DNA of 64,000 nt from Arachidicoccus sp. BS20 (lineage in GTDB: Bacteria; Bacteroidota; Bacteroidia; Chitinophagales; Chitinophagaceae), in assembly GCF_001659705.1 (NCBI RefSeq), contig NZ_CP015971.1, forward strand, positions 496,001 through 560,000, in the 5' to 3' direction. The translations under genes and the position numbers were made by a program. Below, one piece after another: positions 9,732 to 19,158 of the stretch (its first letter is position 1; each line of letters begins with the position of its first letter). The notes under the pieces were generated by a model. The model was not told the DNA's origin, did not search any database, and saw only the letters and a program-made list of their open reading frames with translations.

Positions 9732-12700
9732 GTGTTAGACAGTATTATTAGCTTCAGTATAAAGAACAAACTCATCATCGGTATGATGACTTTGGCGCTC
9801 ATCATCTGGGGAATATGGAGCGCCGCAAAACTGCCCATTGACGCGGTTCCCGACATTACCGACAATCAGGTGCAGGTCATTACTAATTGCCCTACGCTGG
9901 CCAGCCAGGAAGTGGAACAATTCGTTACTTATCCTATAGAAAAAGCAATGGCAAACCTACCCGATCTGGTGGAAATGCGTTCTTTTTCCCGTTTCGGCAT
10001 CAGTGTTGTTACCCTTGTGTTTAAGGACGATGTCAGTATTTATTTCGCCCGGCAACTTATCAGCGAAAATCTGAAATCCGCCGAAAAAGAAATTCCCGAA
10101 AGTATGGGCAAGCCCGAATTAGCGCCCGTAACCACCGGACTTGGCGAGATTTACCAATACGTTATCCATCCCAAAAAAGGGAGCGAGAATAAATACTCCG
10201 CAATGGATTTGCGCACGATGCAGGACTGGATTGTGAGCCGCCGGTTATACGGCATTGAAGGCGTTGCCGAAGTAACAGGTTTCGGCGGCATCACCAAGCA
10301 ATACGAAGTCGCTGTCAATCCCGACCGGTTGAAAGCGATGAATGTAACCATTTCCGAAATCTTTACGGCGCTGCAAAAAAACAATGAAAATACAGGCGGA
10401 GCGTATATTGATAAAAAACCGAATGCCTATTTTATTCGCGGTATCGGTATGGTCAAAACGTTTTCGGACATCGAAAACATTGTTATTAAAACTTCTTCTT
10501 CGGGCATTCCCGTGTTGATTCGCGATGTAGCCAAAGTACAGTTCGGTTCGCCGCCCCGTTACGGCGCTATGACATACAACGGCGAAAAAGAAGTGGTGGG
10601 CGGCATCGTGCTGATGCTGAAAGGCGCGAACAGCAATGAAGTGGTACAACGGGTAAAAGAGCGGATGAAATCCATCCGGCAATCTTTGCCCGATGACGTG
10701 GTCGTTGAGCCTTTCCTGGACAGGTCGCAATTGGTAAACAGAGCTATCGGAACGGTAGAAAGAAACCTTGTGGAAGGTGCGCTGATTGTGATTTTTGTAT
10801 TGGTTATTTTTCTCGGGAACCTGCGTGCAGGGCTGATTGTAGCGTCAGCGATTCCGTTGGCATTGTTATTTGCGCTAAGCCTGATGAATGTATTTGGCGT
10901 AAGCGCGAACCTGATGAGCTTAGGTGCGATTGACTTCGGCTTGATTGTGGACGGAGCGGTTATTATCGTAGAAGCGACCCTGCATCATCTGGGCTTACGA
11001 AAATCCCTGCAAAAGCTCACGCAGCAGGAAATGGACGACGAGGTTTTTTATTCAGCTTCCAAAATCCGCAGTAGCGCTGCATTTGGCGAAATCATTATCC
11101 TGATTGTCTATATTCCCATTCTTACACTCACGAGCATAGAAGGAAAAATGTTTACGCCGATGGCGAAAACAGTCAGCTTTGCCATATTCGGTGCGTTAAT
11201 TCTTTCATTAACCTACATACCGATGATGAGCGCGCTGTTCTTATCCAAAAAAGTTTCGCACAAAAAAACTTTTTCGGATAAAATGATGAACAAACTGCAA
11301 GTCATTTATCAACCGCTTTTACAGAAAGCGATTAAGGTAAAATATGTCATTGTTTCGGTAGTGGCAGTGCTTTTTGCCATTTGCATTTTGCTCTTTAGTA
11401 AAATGGGCAGCGAGTTTATTCCGCAATTACAAGAAGGTGATTATGCCTTTGAATTTGTATTGCCGCAAGGCACGTCGCTGTCGCAAACAACGGAAACCGT
11501 TTTGCAGGCAGAACGCATTATCAAACAATTTCCCGAAGTGCAAATGGTGGTCGGCAAAACGGGCGCAGCCGATGTAGCCACCGACCCAATGCCGATGAAT
11601 GCATCCGATTTAATTATAAAGCTAAAGCCAAAAAAAGAATGGACAACAACGCACGATTTTTATCAACTGGCAGCATTGATGAAAGAAAAACTGGACGCTA
11701 TTCCGGGTGTCATTGCCGAGCCGAACCAGCCGATACAAATGCGTTTTAATGAGCTGATGACAGGCATCCGCCAGGATATAGCCATTAAAATATTCGGGGG
11801 AAATTTGGATACACTGGCATCGCTTGCGCCAAGAGTGGCAAACATTATCAAGAACATTGAGGGAGTAAGTGAACCAATGATTGAGCGCACGGCAGGACTT
11901 CCGCAGATTGCCATTGAATACGACCGTGCACGCATTGCCGCGTATGGTTTGAATATTAAAGACATCAATCAAGTGGTAACAACCGCATTCGCAGGCAAAC
12001 CGGCAGGACAGGTTTTTGAAAACGAACGACGTTTTGATTTGGTCGTACGGTTAGACAGCGCCTATCGCAATTCATTGGAAAACGTGGCAGACCTGTATAT
12101 TCCGCTGCGCAACGGCAATCAAATTCCCTTATCGCAAGTGGCGAATGTTTCTTTTAAAGAAGGTCCTGTTCAAATCAGTCGTGAGGACGGCAAACGCAGG
12201 CTTGTCATTGGTTTCAATGTCAGAGGCAGAGATGTGCAAAGCGTGGTAACAGATATTCAAAAAACATTGGGTAAGCAAGTCAAATTGCCTACAGGATATT
12301 ATTTTACTTACGGCGGTCAATTTGAAAATCTGCAAAAGGCAAGCAGGCGGTTAATGATTGCCGTGCCTGTTTCCTTGCTGCTGATCTTTATGCTGCTCTA
12401 CTTTACATTTCGTTCACTTAAACAAGCTACCCTGATTTTTACGGCGATTCCTATGAGCGCTATCGGCGGCGTATTTGCGCTACTGCTGCGCGGCATGCCT
12501 TTCAGCATCAGCGCAGGCGTAGGATTTATTGCATTGTTCGGCGTGGCGGTATTAAACGGTATTGTATTGATCGGCACATTTAACCAATTGGAAAAAGACG
12601 GTGTTACCGATATTTTGAAACGCGTAATTGAAGGTACAAAAGAACGTTTACGCCCTGTATTAATGACGGCAACCGTAGCATCATTGGGCTTTTTACCGAT

Positions 12701-14087
12701 GGCAATCAGCACGGGAGCAGGTGCAGAAGTTCAAAAGCCTTTGGCAACCGTCGTTATCGGCGGATTGATAACGGCAACTTTTCTCACGTTGTTTGTGCTG
12801 CCTTTACTGTACATTATTTTTCATTCAAAAATCAAACTTAAAATGAAACCCGTAACAGTTATGCTTGTGTTGTTTTTAACGACAATTGCTTTTTCTGCAA
12901 ATGCACAACGTATACAAATATCAAACGTGGATGAAGCCATTGCCATTGCTTTGAAAAACAATGAAGGTATTAAAGCCAAAGAATTGGAAATAAAATCGGC
13001 GCAAAGCCTTACCAAAACGGCAGGCGAATTGCCCAAGCTTGATATTGGTGCACAACTCGGTAATTATAACAGTAACCGGTTTGACAATGCTTTTCAGCTT
13101 TCGCAGACCATCCCTTTCCCGACATTATTCGGTGCAAGAAAAGGTTTGATAAATGAGCAAATAAAAAGCAAAGAACTCAAAAGCGAACTTTCTGTTTTGG
13201 AGCTGAAAAAAGAAGTACGCACCTATTATTACCAAATCCTGTATTTGCAGCACAATAAAACACAACTGCAATATATGGACAGCTTGTATGACGATTTTAT
13301 CAGGGTGGCGCAGCTGCGTTACAAAACAGGCGATACCAAGAAAGTGGACATCAGTACGGCGAATGCGAAGAAAGGCGAAATCAATTTATTGCTGCAACAG
13401 AATGATGTTTACCTCGCTAATGCTTACCAAAGTTTGCGGGCATTAATGAATATCAACGATTCCCTTGAGATTGTGAATACCGCTACATTTCAGCCGTTGC
13501 AGATAAGTTCTTTGCTTGACAGCGTTGCCATTGCCAATCATCCTGCCGTAAAAGCATTGTATCAGGAAGTGCAAATTGCGGAGCAAAATAAAAAAGTGGA
13601 AAGAGCGCAAGCCTTGCCCGATTTCTCAGTCGGTTATACAAATCAATCCTTAATTGGTTACCAGACCATTAATAATCAGGAACAGTATTTCGGTGCAGGG
13701 AAAAGGTTCAGCTATGTAAATGTAGGAATTGCGATTCCGCTTACGTTCGGCGCCAATAAAGCGCGCGTGCAATCGCAGGATTATGCCAGACAGGCAGCGC
13801 AAGCGGGTGCCGCACAACAACAAAAAGTATTGACGGCACAGTTGCAAAATGCGTTGCAGCAGTATCAACAGGATTTGCAGCAGTTTCAATATTATCAGCA
13901 ACAGGCATTACCCAATGCAAATGAAATCGTTTCAGCTGCGCAAACCGGTTATCGTACGGGCGACATCAGTTATGTGGAATACCTGTATGCTTTGCAAACC
14001 GCGACCGATATACGTTTGAATTACCTGAAAAGCATTCAGCAAATCAACCAATCCGTTATCAATATTTATTCACTCGTAAATCAATAA
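9732..14087 (+). CDS. Heavy-metal RND efflux pump fused to TolC-like outer-membrane channel
   Basis: At 1451 aa, the first 1035 residues or so are a complete HME-family RND pump (CusA/CzcA type). TM4 carries the proton-relay acids D401 and D407 in 'AIDFGLIVDGAVI', and two periplasmic loops and 12 TM helices are evident. Residues from about 1060 to 1451 are a TolC/CusC-type outer-membrane factor with its two helical repeats. The join contains M1038 followed by a hydrophobic stretch ending in Ser-Ala-Asn-Ala-Gln, which looks like an intact internal signal peptide. Such pump-channel fusions are known in Bacteroidota. The start is GTG. The adaptor gene begins 7 bp downstream, so the full tripartite system is in one operon. 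Whether it exports Cu/Ag or Co/Zn/Cd cannot be told. Confidence 0.95.
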   Translation: MLDSIISFSIKNKLIIGMMTLALIIWGIWSAAKLPIDAVPDITDNQVQVITNCPTLASQEVEQFVTYPIEKAMANLPDLVEMRSFSRFGISVVTLVFKDDVSIYFARQLISENLKSAEKEIPESMGKPELAPVTTGLGEIYQYVIHPKKGSENKYSAMDLRTMQDWIVSRRLYGIEGVAEVTGFGGITKQYEVAVNPDRLKAMNVTISEIFTALQKNNENTGGAYIDKKPNAYFIRGIGMVKTFSDIENIVIKTSSSGIPVLIRDVAKVQFGSPPRYGAMTYNGEKEVVGGIVLMLKGANSNEVVQRVKERMKSIRQSLPDDVVVEPFLDRSQLVNRAIGTVERNLVEGALIVIFVLVIFLGNLRAGLIVASAIPLALLFALSLMNVFGVSANLMSLGAIDFGLIVDGAVIIVEATLHHLGLRKSLQKLTQQEMDDEVFYSASKIRSSAAFGEIIILIVYIPILTLTSIEGKMFTPMAKTVSFAIFGALILSLTYIPMMSALFLSKKVSHKKTFSDKMMNKLQVIYQPLLQKAIKVKYVIVSVVAVLFAICILLFSKMGSEFIPQLQEGDYAFEFVLPQGTSLSQTTETVLQAERIIKQFPEVQMVVGKTGAADVATDPMPMNASDLIIKLKPKKEWTTTHDFYQLAALMKEKLDAIPGVIAEPNQPIQMRFNELMTGIRQDIAIKIFGGNLDTLASLAPRVANIIKNIEGVSEPMIERTAGLPQIAIEYDRARIAAYGLNIKDINQVVTTAFAGKPAGQVFENERRFDLVVRLDSAYRNSLENVADLYIPLRNGNQIPLSQVANVSFKEGPVQISREDGKRRLVIGFNVRGRDVQSVVTDIQKTLGKQVKLPTGYYFTYGGQFENLQKASRRLMIAVPVSLLLIFMLLYFTFRSLKQATLIFTAIPMSAIGGVFALLLRGMPFSISAGVGFIALFGVAVLNGIVLIGTFNQLEKDGVTDILKRVIEGTKERLRPVLMTATVASLGFLPMAISTGAGAEVQKPLATVVIGGLITATFLTLFVLPLLYIIFHSKIKLKMKPVTVMLVLFLTTIAFSANAQRIQISNVDEAIAIALKNNEGIKAKELEIKSAQSLTKTAGELPKLDIGAQLGNYNSNRFDNAFQLSQTIPFPTLFGARKGLINEQIKSKELKSELSVLELKKEVRTYYYQILYLQHNKTQLQYMDSLYDDFIRVAQLRYKTGDTKKVDISTANAKKGEINLLLQQNDVYLANAYQSLRALMNINDSLEIVNTATFQPLQISSLLDSVAIANHPAVKALYQEVQIAEQNKKVERAQALPDFSVGYTNQSLIGYQTINNQEQYFGAGKRFSYVNVGIAIPLTFGANKARVQSQDYARQAAQAGAAQQQKVLTAQLQNALQQYQQDLQQFQYYQQQALPNANEIVSAAQTGYRTGDISYVEYLYALQTATDIRLNYLKSIQQINQSVINIYSLVNQ

Positions 14088-14093
14088 TTCGGT

Positions 14094-15329
14094 ATGAATT
14101 TCTTTATAAAAAAATCAATCATCGTCTTAATACCATGCTCTATTCTTTTTGCGCTCGGTTCTTGCGGTCACAAAGAAAACAAAACGCAGGAAGCAACCAA
14201 GCCCGGGACAAAAGAAGTAGCTGAACCCGCTTTGGACGAAGCATCGGAAACAATAGTTATGCTTACGCCCGAACAAATAAAATCCATCAACCTGCAATTG
14301 GGCAAAGTGGAAAACAAAGAACTTAGGGCAACGATTAAAGCCAACGGCTTGCTGCGCGTTCCTAATGAGCATAAAGGCAAGGCCACTTCTCTGTTCAGTG
14401 GTGTAGTTAAAGCTCTAAATGTGCAGCTGGGCAGTTATGTGCGCAAAGGGCAGGTAATCGCCGTTATTACCAATCCGCAGTTCATTCAATTGCAGGAAGA
14501 ATATTTGGCTACAGGCAGTAAAATAACTTTGGCGCAACAGGAACAGCAAAGGCAGAAAGAATTGAATGAAGGTAATGCAGGTGCATTGAAAAACCTGCAA
14601 AGCGCAACTGCAGATTTGAATGCGCTTCGCACAAGACGGGCATCGCTGCAACAACAGATCCAATTAATGGGCATTAATCCGACCACGTTGAACAATGAAA
14701 ATATGCACGCGACACTCACGGTTACAAGCCCTGTCAGCGGGACCGTCAGCAATTTGTACGCACAGATCGGAAGTTATGTGGATGTTGCTTCACCTGTTGC
14801 CGAAATTGTGGACAACAGCGCGCTGCATTTGGATTTGAACGTGTATGAAAAAGATTTACCATTGATCAAACTGGGGCAAACCATCCATTTCACTTTGACC
14901 AATAATCCTACGCACGAATACGATGCAACAGTATTCAGTATTGGCGCAGCTTTTGAAAACGACAGCAAAACCATTCCCGTTCACTGCACCGTAAAAAGCG
15001 ATAAAACGGGATTGATCGACGGTATGAACATTACGGGTATTGTAAGCCTGAACAAAGCTGTTACGCCTGCCGTTCCGGATAACGCGATTGTCAGTTCGGG
15101 CGGAAATAATTATGTCTTTATTGTGACCGATAAAAAAACAAAGGACACAGCAAACGAAGAAAAGGGCACTATGCGTTTTGAGAAAACAGAAGTGGTCAAA
15201 GGCATTTCCGAAATGGGTTACACTGCCGTAACCTTTGTAAAAGATATTCCCGCCAATGCACAGATTGTAACGAACGGCGCGTTCTTCATTAATGCCAAGC
15301 TGACGAACACAGATGAGGGAGATGAATAA
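14094..15329 (+). CDS. RND periplasmic adaptor (CusB/CzcB-like lipoprotein)
   Basis: This membrane-fusion protein of 411 aa links the inner-membrane pump and the outer-membrane channel. A type II signal peptide ends in Leu-Gly-Ser-Cys (C24), so it is lipid-anchored. A split lipoyl domain ('GVVKALNVQLGSYVRKGQVIAVI' and 'VTSPVSGTVSNLYAQIGSYVDV') surrounds an alpha-hairpin rich in Gln and Leu, and is followed by beta-barrel and membrane-proximal domains. There is no extra N-terminal methionine-rich or C-terminal metal-binding domain. It is cotranscribed with the RND/TolC fusion. Confidence 0.93.
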   Translation: MNFFIKKSIIVLIPCSILFALGSCGHKENKTQEATKPGTKEVAEPALDEASETIVMLTPEQIKSINLQLGKVENKELRATIKANGLLRVPNEHKGKATSLFSGVVKALNVQLGSYVRKGQVIAVITNPQFIQLQEEYLATGSKITLAQQEQQRQKELNEGNAGALKNLQSATADLNALRTRRASLQQQIQLMGINPTTLNNENMHATLTVTSPVSGTVSNLYAQIGSYVDVASPVAEIVDNSALHLDLNVYEKDLPLIKLGQTIHFTLTNNPTHEYDATVFSIGAAFENDSKTIPVHCTVKSDKTGLIDGMNITGIVSLNKAVTPAVPDNAIVSSGGNNYVFIVTDKKTKDTANEEKGTMRFEKTEVVKGISEMGYTAVTFVKDIPANAQIVTNGAFFINAKLTNTDEGDE

Positions 15330-15512
15330 AAATACGTTATCAATCCATTCTTTTTTTAAATAATTTTATTCAGTCCAATACCTTGTTTTTACAATGAGTT
15401 GCAGGAACACATTAACCAAGAATATCCAATTTTGGGAAGTCCATTTTAAGTTTTAAAATAATAAATGCCTTTTTATTGAGAACACATATTCTGATTTAGT
15501 GTGATATAGTTA

Positions 15513-15548
15513 ACCCGGATTGAAAACGGTACTTTGAAAAATCCGGGT
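15513..15548 (+). terminator. Hairpin downstream of the efflux operon
   Basis: The perfect 9-bp arms ACCCGGATT and AATCCGGGT are separated by 18 bases. There is no T-run directly behind the stem, so this is only a possible terminator. Confidence 0.4.
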
Positions 15549-15630
15549 AATTAGACGCATCTGGAATATTTTTCTTTCAAAATATGTTTATAGAATTGAT
15601 ATATTTTGTAATAAACAGTAGAAAATAAAT

Positions 15631-15715
15631 AAGCATCTGCATTCTTAACATAACAGTTTTTCTTATGCCAGATTTTCATAAATATTTCCTGCACTGTTAT
15701 TGTTTAGAGATGCTT
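15631..15715. repeat. Nested inverted repeats
   Basis: The outer arms AAGCATCT/AGATGCTT (15631-15638, 15708-15715) enclose the inner arms ATAACAGT/ACTGTTAT (15650-15657, 15693-15700), giving a long interrupted hairpin in otherwise empty DNA. It might be a structured RNA or the remnant of a small transposable element. Confidence 0.4.
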
Positions 15716-15813
15716 TTACATTGAAGCGTAAATGTCCCTAAAAAACATATAGGATTAATTGGATAAAATAGAATGGGAAAGTGTCGAAAGGATAACTATC
15801 ATCCTCCTCGGCA

Positions 15814-17109
15814 CTATCTCATAGCAGCACTAATCATTACCGACAATTCACTAAGTGACGATTCTATATTGCCATTGTACCCGGTTAATTTAAAACGTAT
15901 ATAGCCATTTTTATCAATAACAAATTTTGTGGGGACTCCTGTAATTTTATAATCATTAACGGCTTCGTATTGCTTGGAGGTTTTGTTTTGATTATCGAAC
16001 AACACCTGAAAATCATAATGCTTGGCATTTAAGAAATTTTTTACAGCAGCCTGCGTATCATTGCCATACTCCCATGTATCAATAAATAGAAAAACTACAT
16101 TTGTATCTTTTTTATATTTATCAATTGCTGCTTGCATTGCTGGGAAGGAAGCTTTACAAGGCACACACCATGTAGCCCAAAAGTCAAGTATCACGACTTT
16201 GCCCAAGAAATCATGTAGTGAAACTTCTTTTCCGTTTATATCTTTCATCTTAAAGTCCTGCGCTTTTTCTTTTGCTGTCGAATGGCTGAGACTGTCCAGG
16301 AATGCACGATGATATTTATCCAACAAGTTCGTATAATAAGCCGTAAATCCTGTACTGTCCTGCAAATGATGCAATGACATATAAGCTGTAGCCATTTTGG
16401 ATTTCAGTACAATACTCTCGTTACCATTTTTAAGTAAGTGTCGATATACGTTCAGAGCTTCCTGAAACTTTCCGCCTTTAGCTGCGATATCGCCTTTCAA
16501 AAGCAACATACCGTTCACATTTTTTTCGGAACAGTAAGGAATGGCTTTATCAAGACAGTCTATTGCCATATTATATTGATGTTCGTCGGAATAAAGATTT
16601 GCCTGCAATATGGCTGCTGCTGCAACAATAGTGGGCGGCTGTAAACCGTCTTCTACATTCTCTGTATTTCGGCTCAAATAAGCAATTGCGGAATCTATTG
16701 CGCGGGAAGCATATTTTTCTGCCTGCACAAGATTGTGTACATTTTGGAAAGCCGTAGCCAGACGGAAATAGCAACTACATACGCTTATATTATGATTCAG
16801 CGAATCCATAAATCTTCCGGCTTGTTTTTCATTTCCCTCCCATGCATAAGTCATGGCGATAAAAGTTTTCAAATCGTTCAGCAAAAAGAGGTTACCGTAT
16901 ATGCTCTCCGGATATTTTTCGGTAAAAACCTTATATGCCGCTGCCTGTTCTTTGCCTGTATGATAACGGTATATTTCCTTTGAACTTGTCACAATTCCCG
17001 TTGTATCCGCTAAGGTTTGTGCCCGCAAACTTTTTGGCAAAAAAAAGGATGAAAAAAAGCATAAGAATAAGACATATACAGCCCGTTTTTTTTGTTGAAT
17101 GAAAGTCAT
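15814..17109 (-). CDS. TlpA-type thioredoxin with helical (TPR-like) N-terminal region
   Basis: This secreted thiol-disulfide oxidoreductase of 431 aa has a signal peptide ending Leu-Arg-Ala-Gln. A TPR-like helical region occupies about residues 50-270. A thioredoxin domain follows ('KVVILDFWATWCVPCKASFP'), with the active-site CVPC near residue 312 and the cis-Pro segment 'ITGVPTKFVI'. It would act in the periplasm or at the outer membrane to reduce or reshuffle disulfides. It is the last gene of the long minus-strand run, separated from the next gene upstream by about 209 bp. Confidence 0.9.
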   Translation of the reverse strand: MTFIQQKKRAVYVLFLCFFSSFFLPKSLRAQTLADTTGIVTSSKEIYRYHTGKEQAAAYKVFTEKYPESIYGNLFLLNDLKTFIAMTYAWEGNEKQAGRFMDSLNHNISVCSCYFRLATAFQNVHNLVQAEKYASRAIDSAIAYLSRNTENVEDGLQPPTIVAAAAILQANLYSDEHQYNMAIDCLDKAIPYCSEKNVNGMLLLKGDIAAKGGKFQEALNVYRHLLKNGNESIVLKSKMATAYMSLHHLQDSTGFTAYYTNLLDKYHRAFLDSLSHSTAKEKAQDFKMKDINGKEVSLHDFLGKVVILDFWATWCVPCKASFPAMQAAIDKYKKDTNVVFLFIDTWEYGNDTQAAVKNFLNAKHYDFQVLFDNQNKTSKQYEAVNDYKITGVPTKFVIDKNGYIRFKLTGYNGNIESSLSELSVMISAAMR

Positions 17110-17318
17110 AATGATTATATATTACATTTATTGAATAGTGTTGTTAATTGATTTCAGACCCGTTGAAAATTTTAAAAAGCTTTTACCTCAATTAAGAAGT
17201 TATGTCAAAATTTAGAATTTTAAAACATCATCCGTGATTACCTGATTTAAAGAACGAAATATTCTTACAACATTTTCCACAAAGATTTCGTAATACAACT
17301 TGCTTCTGCCTGAAAAAG

Positions 17319-17441
17319 TTAATCTCTTTTTCTTTTAAAGTTTTTGTATAGTCGCACAAAACAAATTAATGTTATTACTACAGCTGCAATTACAAGTATT
17401 GTCCATAATATTATTCTCCAATCGAGGATATTTATATCCAT
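17319..17441 (-). CDS. 40-aa single-pass membrane protein
   Basis: The frame starts with ATG at 17441 and stops with TAA at 17319. It encodes a short polar start, a hydrophobic helix from about residues 10-29 (Ile/Leu/Val/Ala/Thr) and a basic tail ending 'NFKRKRD', which is the topology expected for a small inner-membrane protein with a cytoplasmic C-terminus. It lies 33 bp after the 130-aa gene on the same strand. The function is unknown. Confidence 0.55.
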   Translation of the reverse strand: MDINILDWRIILWTILVIAAVVITLICFVRLYKNFKRKRD

Positions 17442-17474
17442 ATGATTAAATTTATTATTTACGTATGTTTAAAC

Positions 17475-17867
17475 TTACCTCTTTCCTGCTTTCTCTCTCG
17501 CATTTTTGTAAACATCTTGCCTGCTGATATACGGCAATGTATAACGCTCATCAGTAAAGTAGTCATACCAATGCCAAAAGAACAGAGGATTAATACGGAA
17601 GTTGCGATACAGTGGAGTATTTAGCCATCCGTGGGGAAAAGTACCATACTTTTTTTTATAATCTTGTATCTTAAAATATTCAAGCTGCATTGGTTCCATG
17701 CCGTTTTCGGTAAAAAAAGAAGTAGTATCACCCTTACTTGTGCAATAACTGAAATATCCTAAATCCCTTTCCCCCATAACAATCAGGATATGCAGGGGCG
17801 GTACATTGGAAAGAATTATGATTACAACAAGAATCGACCAAATGCATATTTTTTTTCTTTTTGACAT
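17475..17867 (-). CDS. Hypothetical membrane-anchored or exported protein, 130 aa
   Basis: A basic start (MSKRKK) is followed by a hydrophobic helix of about 20 residues, fitting a signal anchor. The rest is a small domain rich in Tyr, Trp and Phe ('FFWHWYDYFTDERYTLPYIS'). I do not recognise the family. It lies 27 bp after the 153-aa gene and belongs to the same run of small exported proteins. Confidence 0.65.
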   Translation of the reverse strand: MSKRKKICIWSILVVIIILSNVPPLHILIVMGERDLGYFSYCTSKGDTTSFFTENGMEPMQLEYFKIQDYKKKYGTFPHGWLNTPLYRNFRINPLFFWHWYDYFTDERYTLPYISRQDVYKNAREKAGKR

Positions 17868-17894
17868 AAATATGCTCCGTTTATTTATATAAAA

Positions 17895-18356
17895 TCATTT
17901 TTGAATCGTAAATGCTGTGGAATATATTTTTTTCATATTGATTCCCTTGATTATATCATCAACCCCACTCGTTCCATAATCGATTCTTATTCTGTATTTA
18001 TAATTTGTCAAATCAATTTCGTTTGCCGGGTCTTTCAAGAGCTCCCCAAAACTCTTACTTAAATCTATGGTAATTCTTCTTTCAGAATTAGGAGCCAAAG
18101 AATATACTGCAACTAATTTTTGCATAGGATGTAAAAGATTAATATCAGAGTCAACCCATTTGGCGTTCTGAAACATTTCACAGACAACATGAAAACCTAT
18201 TTTCCTATTCGACAAGTTTTTAATTGATAATTGTATTTTATCTTGGGCCGAGTAAGTATGTTTCAATTGAGAGGTTAAAAGAATTTTCTGTGCATTCACA
18301 AAAAATGTAAAGCAGAGAAAAAGCAATAAAAGAATTTGTTTTTCATTTTTTCTCAT
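17895..18356 (-). CDS. Hypothetical exported protein, 153 aa
   Basis: A signal peptide ends Val-Asn-Ala-Gln near residue 23. The mature part, with alternating hydrophobic residues ('KIQLSIKNLSNRKIGFHVVC', 'RRITIDLSKS'), reads as a single beta-sandwich domain of unknown family. Its ATG overlaps the stop of the upstream lipoprotein by 4 bp, so the two are translationally coupled. A truncated paralogue sharing its first 30 or so residues lies at 18918-19091. Confidence 0.75.
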   Translation of the reverse strand: MRKNEKQILLLLFLCFTFFVNAQKILLTSQLKHTYSAQDKIQLSIKNLSNRKIGFHVVCEMFQNAKWVDSDINLLHPMQKLVAVYSLAPNSERRITIDLSKSFGELLKDPANEIDLTNYKYRIRIDYGTSGVDDIIKGINMKKIYSTAFTIQK

Positions 18357-18910
18357 AACTGTAATGTAGTATCTTTTGTTTTAATATAATCAAACAACAG
18401 TGTATCGTTATCTGCATCTTTTGGATCAAACGAATAACCCAGAATGTGCATAATTCCGTCATTGTCTCTGGCAGGATAAAAGGTTACAGGTGTGGTATTA
18501 ATTGAATCTTTGCCGATAGTCAACATGTTGCTATATTTTTTGCGTTTGACTATGATATTAAACAACAAACTCCAATTTCCACGATATAGGGAATCTTTAT
18601 AAAAAGATTCATTCTGATCAAATTTATGATTCACATAATATCGCCCGAAGAAAATTTTATAATCGTCTTTCTCCGAACTGTGTATTACCAGAGAGTCATC
18701 CGTAATCCTTAGTAATACAATTTTATGTGGAGGAATATTCAACCTCGCAGTCCGAAAAGAATCCTGCAAAAGCTTATATGTTCCCAGCAGATCCTTATAG
18801 TTGACAGAATCCCTTATGATATGAGCGGAAGTACGCATTTCCATTCCGCCGCAACCGGCAAGCAGATAATTAAATAATATTCCTGTGAATAATATTGCTG
18901 TATTTTTCAT
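18353..18910 (-). CDS. Hypothetical lipoprotein, 185 aa
   Basis: The signal peptide ends Leu-Ala-Gly-Cys (C19), a good lipobox. The mature protein ('LLGTYKLLQDSFRTARLNIPPHKIVLLRI') resembles the small beta-barrel lipoproteins of Bacteroidota that bind unknown ligands; the exact family is not recognised. It overlaps the 153-aa gene by 4 bp, so a shared function is likely. Confidence 0.78.
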   Translation of the reverse strand: MKNTAILFTGILFNYLLAGCGGMEMRTSAHIIRDSVNYKDLLGTYKLLQDSFRTARLNIPPHKIVLLRITDDSLVIHSSEKDDYKIFFGRYYVNHKFDQNESFYKDSLYRGNWSLLFNIIVKRKKYSNMLTIGKDSINTTPVTFYPARDNDGIMHILGYSFDPKDADNDTLLFDYIKTKDTTLQL

Positions 18911-18917
18911 TTATTTT

Positions 18918-19091
18918 TTACAAAATCAGAGTTTCATCCCTTAGTATTAATTGAAATTTTAATTTTTGATCATCTGTTGCAGGATGGGCTTTTAATGTTG
19001 AAGTCAAAATGGTTTTCTGCGCATTTACAACAATTGTAAAGCAAATAAAGATTGATAAAAGAATTTGTTTTTTATTTTTTAATATCGCCAT
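18918..19091 (-). pseudogene. Truncated paralogue of the 153-aa exported protein
   Basis: The frame encodes 57 aa: a complete signal peptide (ending Val-Asn-Ala-Gln) and about 30 further residues before a TAA. The start matches the 153-aa protein closely ('KQILL', 'CFT', 'VNAQK', 'LTS', 'LK'), and the DNA around the signal sequence is clearly related. After that the frame stops where the intact copy continues for another 100 residues. It is best read as the leftover of a tandem duplication, although a short secreted peptide is possible. Confidence 0.6.
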
Positions 19092-19158
19092 TCTCTTCTC
19101 CTGTTTTTATAATCATAGCTTCATGAGAACATAGTTTTCCTGCATTGCATTACTACCA

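Larger units (their letters stand above)
15330..15813. other. 484-bp convergent intergenic region with inverted repeats
   Basis: No gene is visible between the adaptor stop and the convergent TlpA gene. Two structured elements stand out. One is a 9-bp inverted repeat at 15513-15521/15540-15548, probably a weak terminator for the metal efflux operon. The other is a nested pair of inverted repeats at 15631-15715. Confidence 0.6.

Noticed and set aside
11622-11972. Long antisense frames inside the RND gene
   Set aside because: They are shadows of a strongly coding gene on the plus strand.
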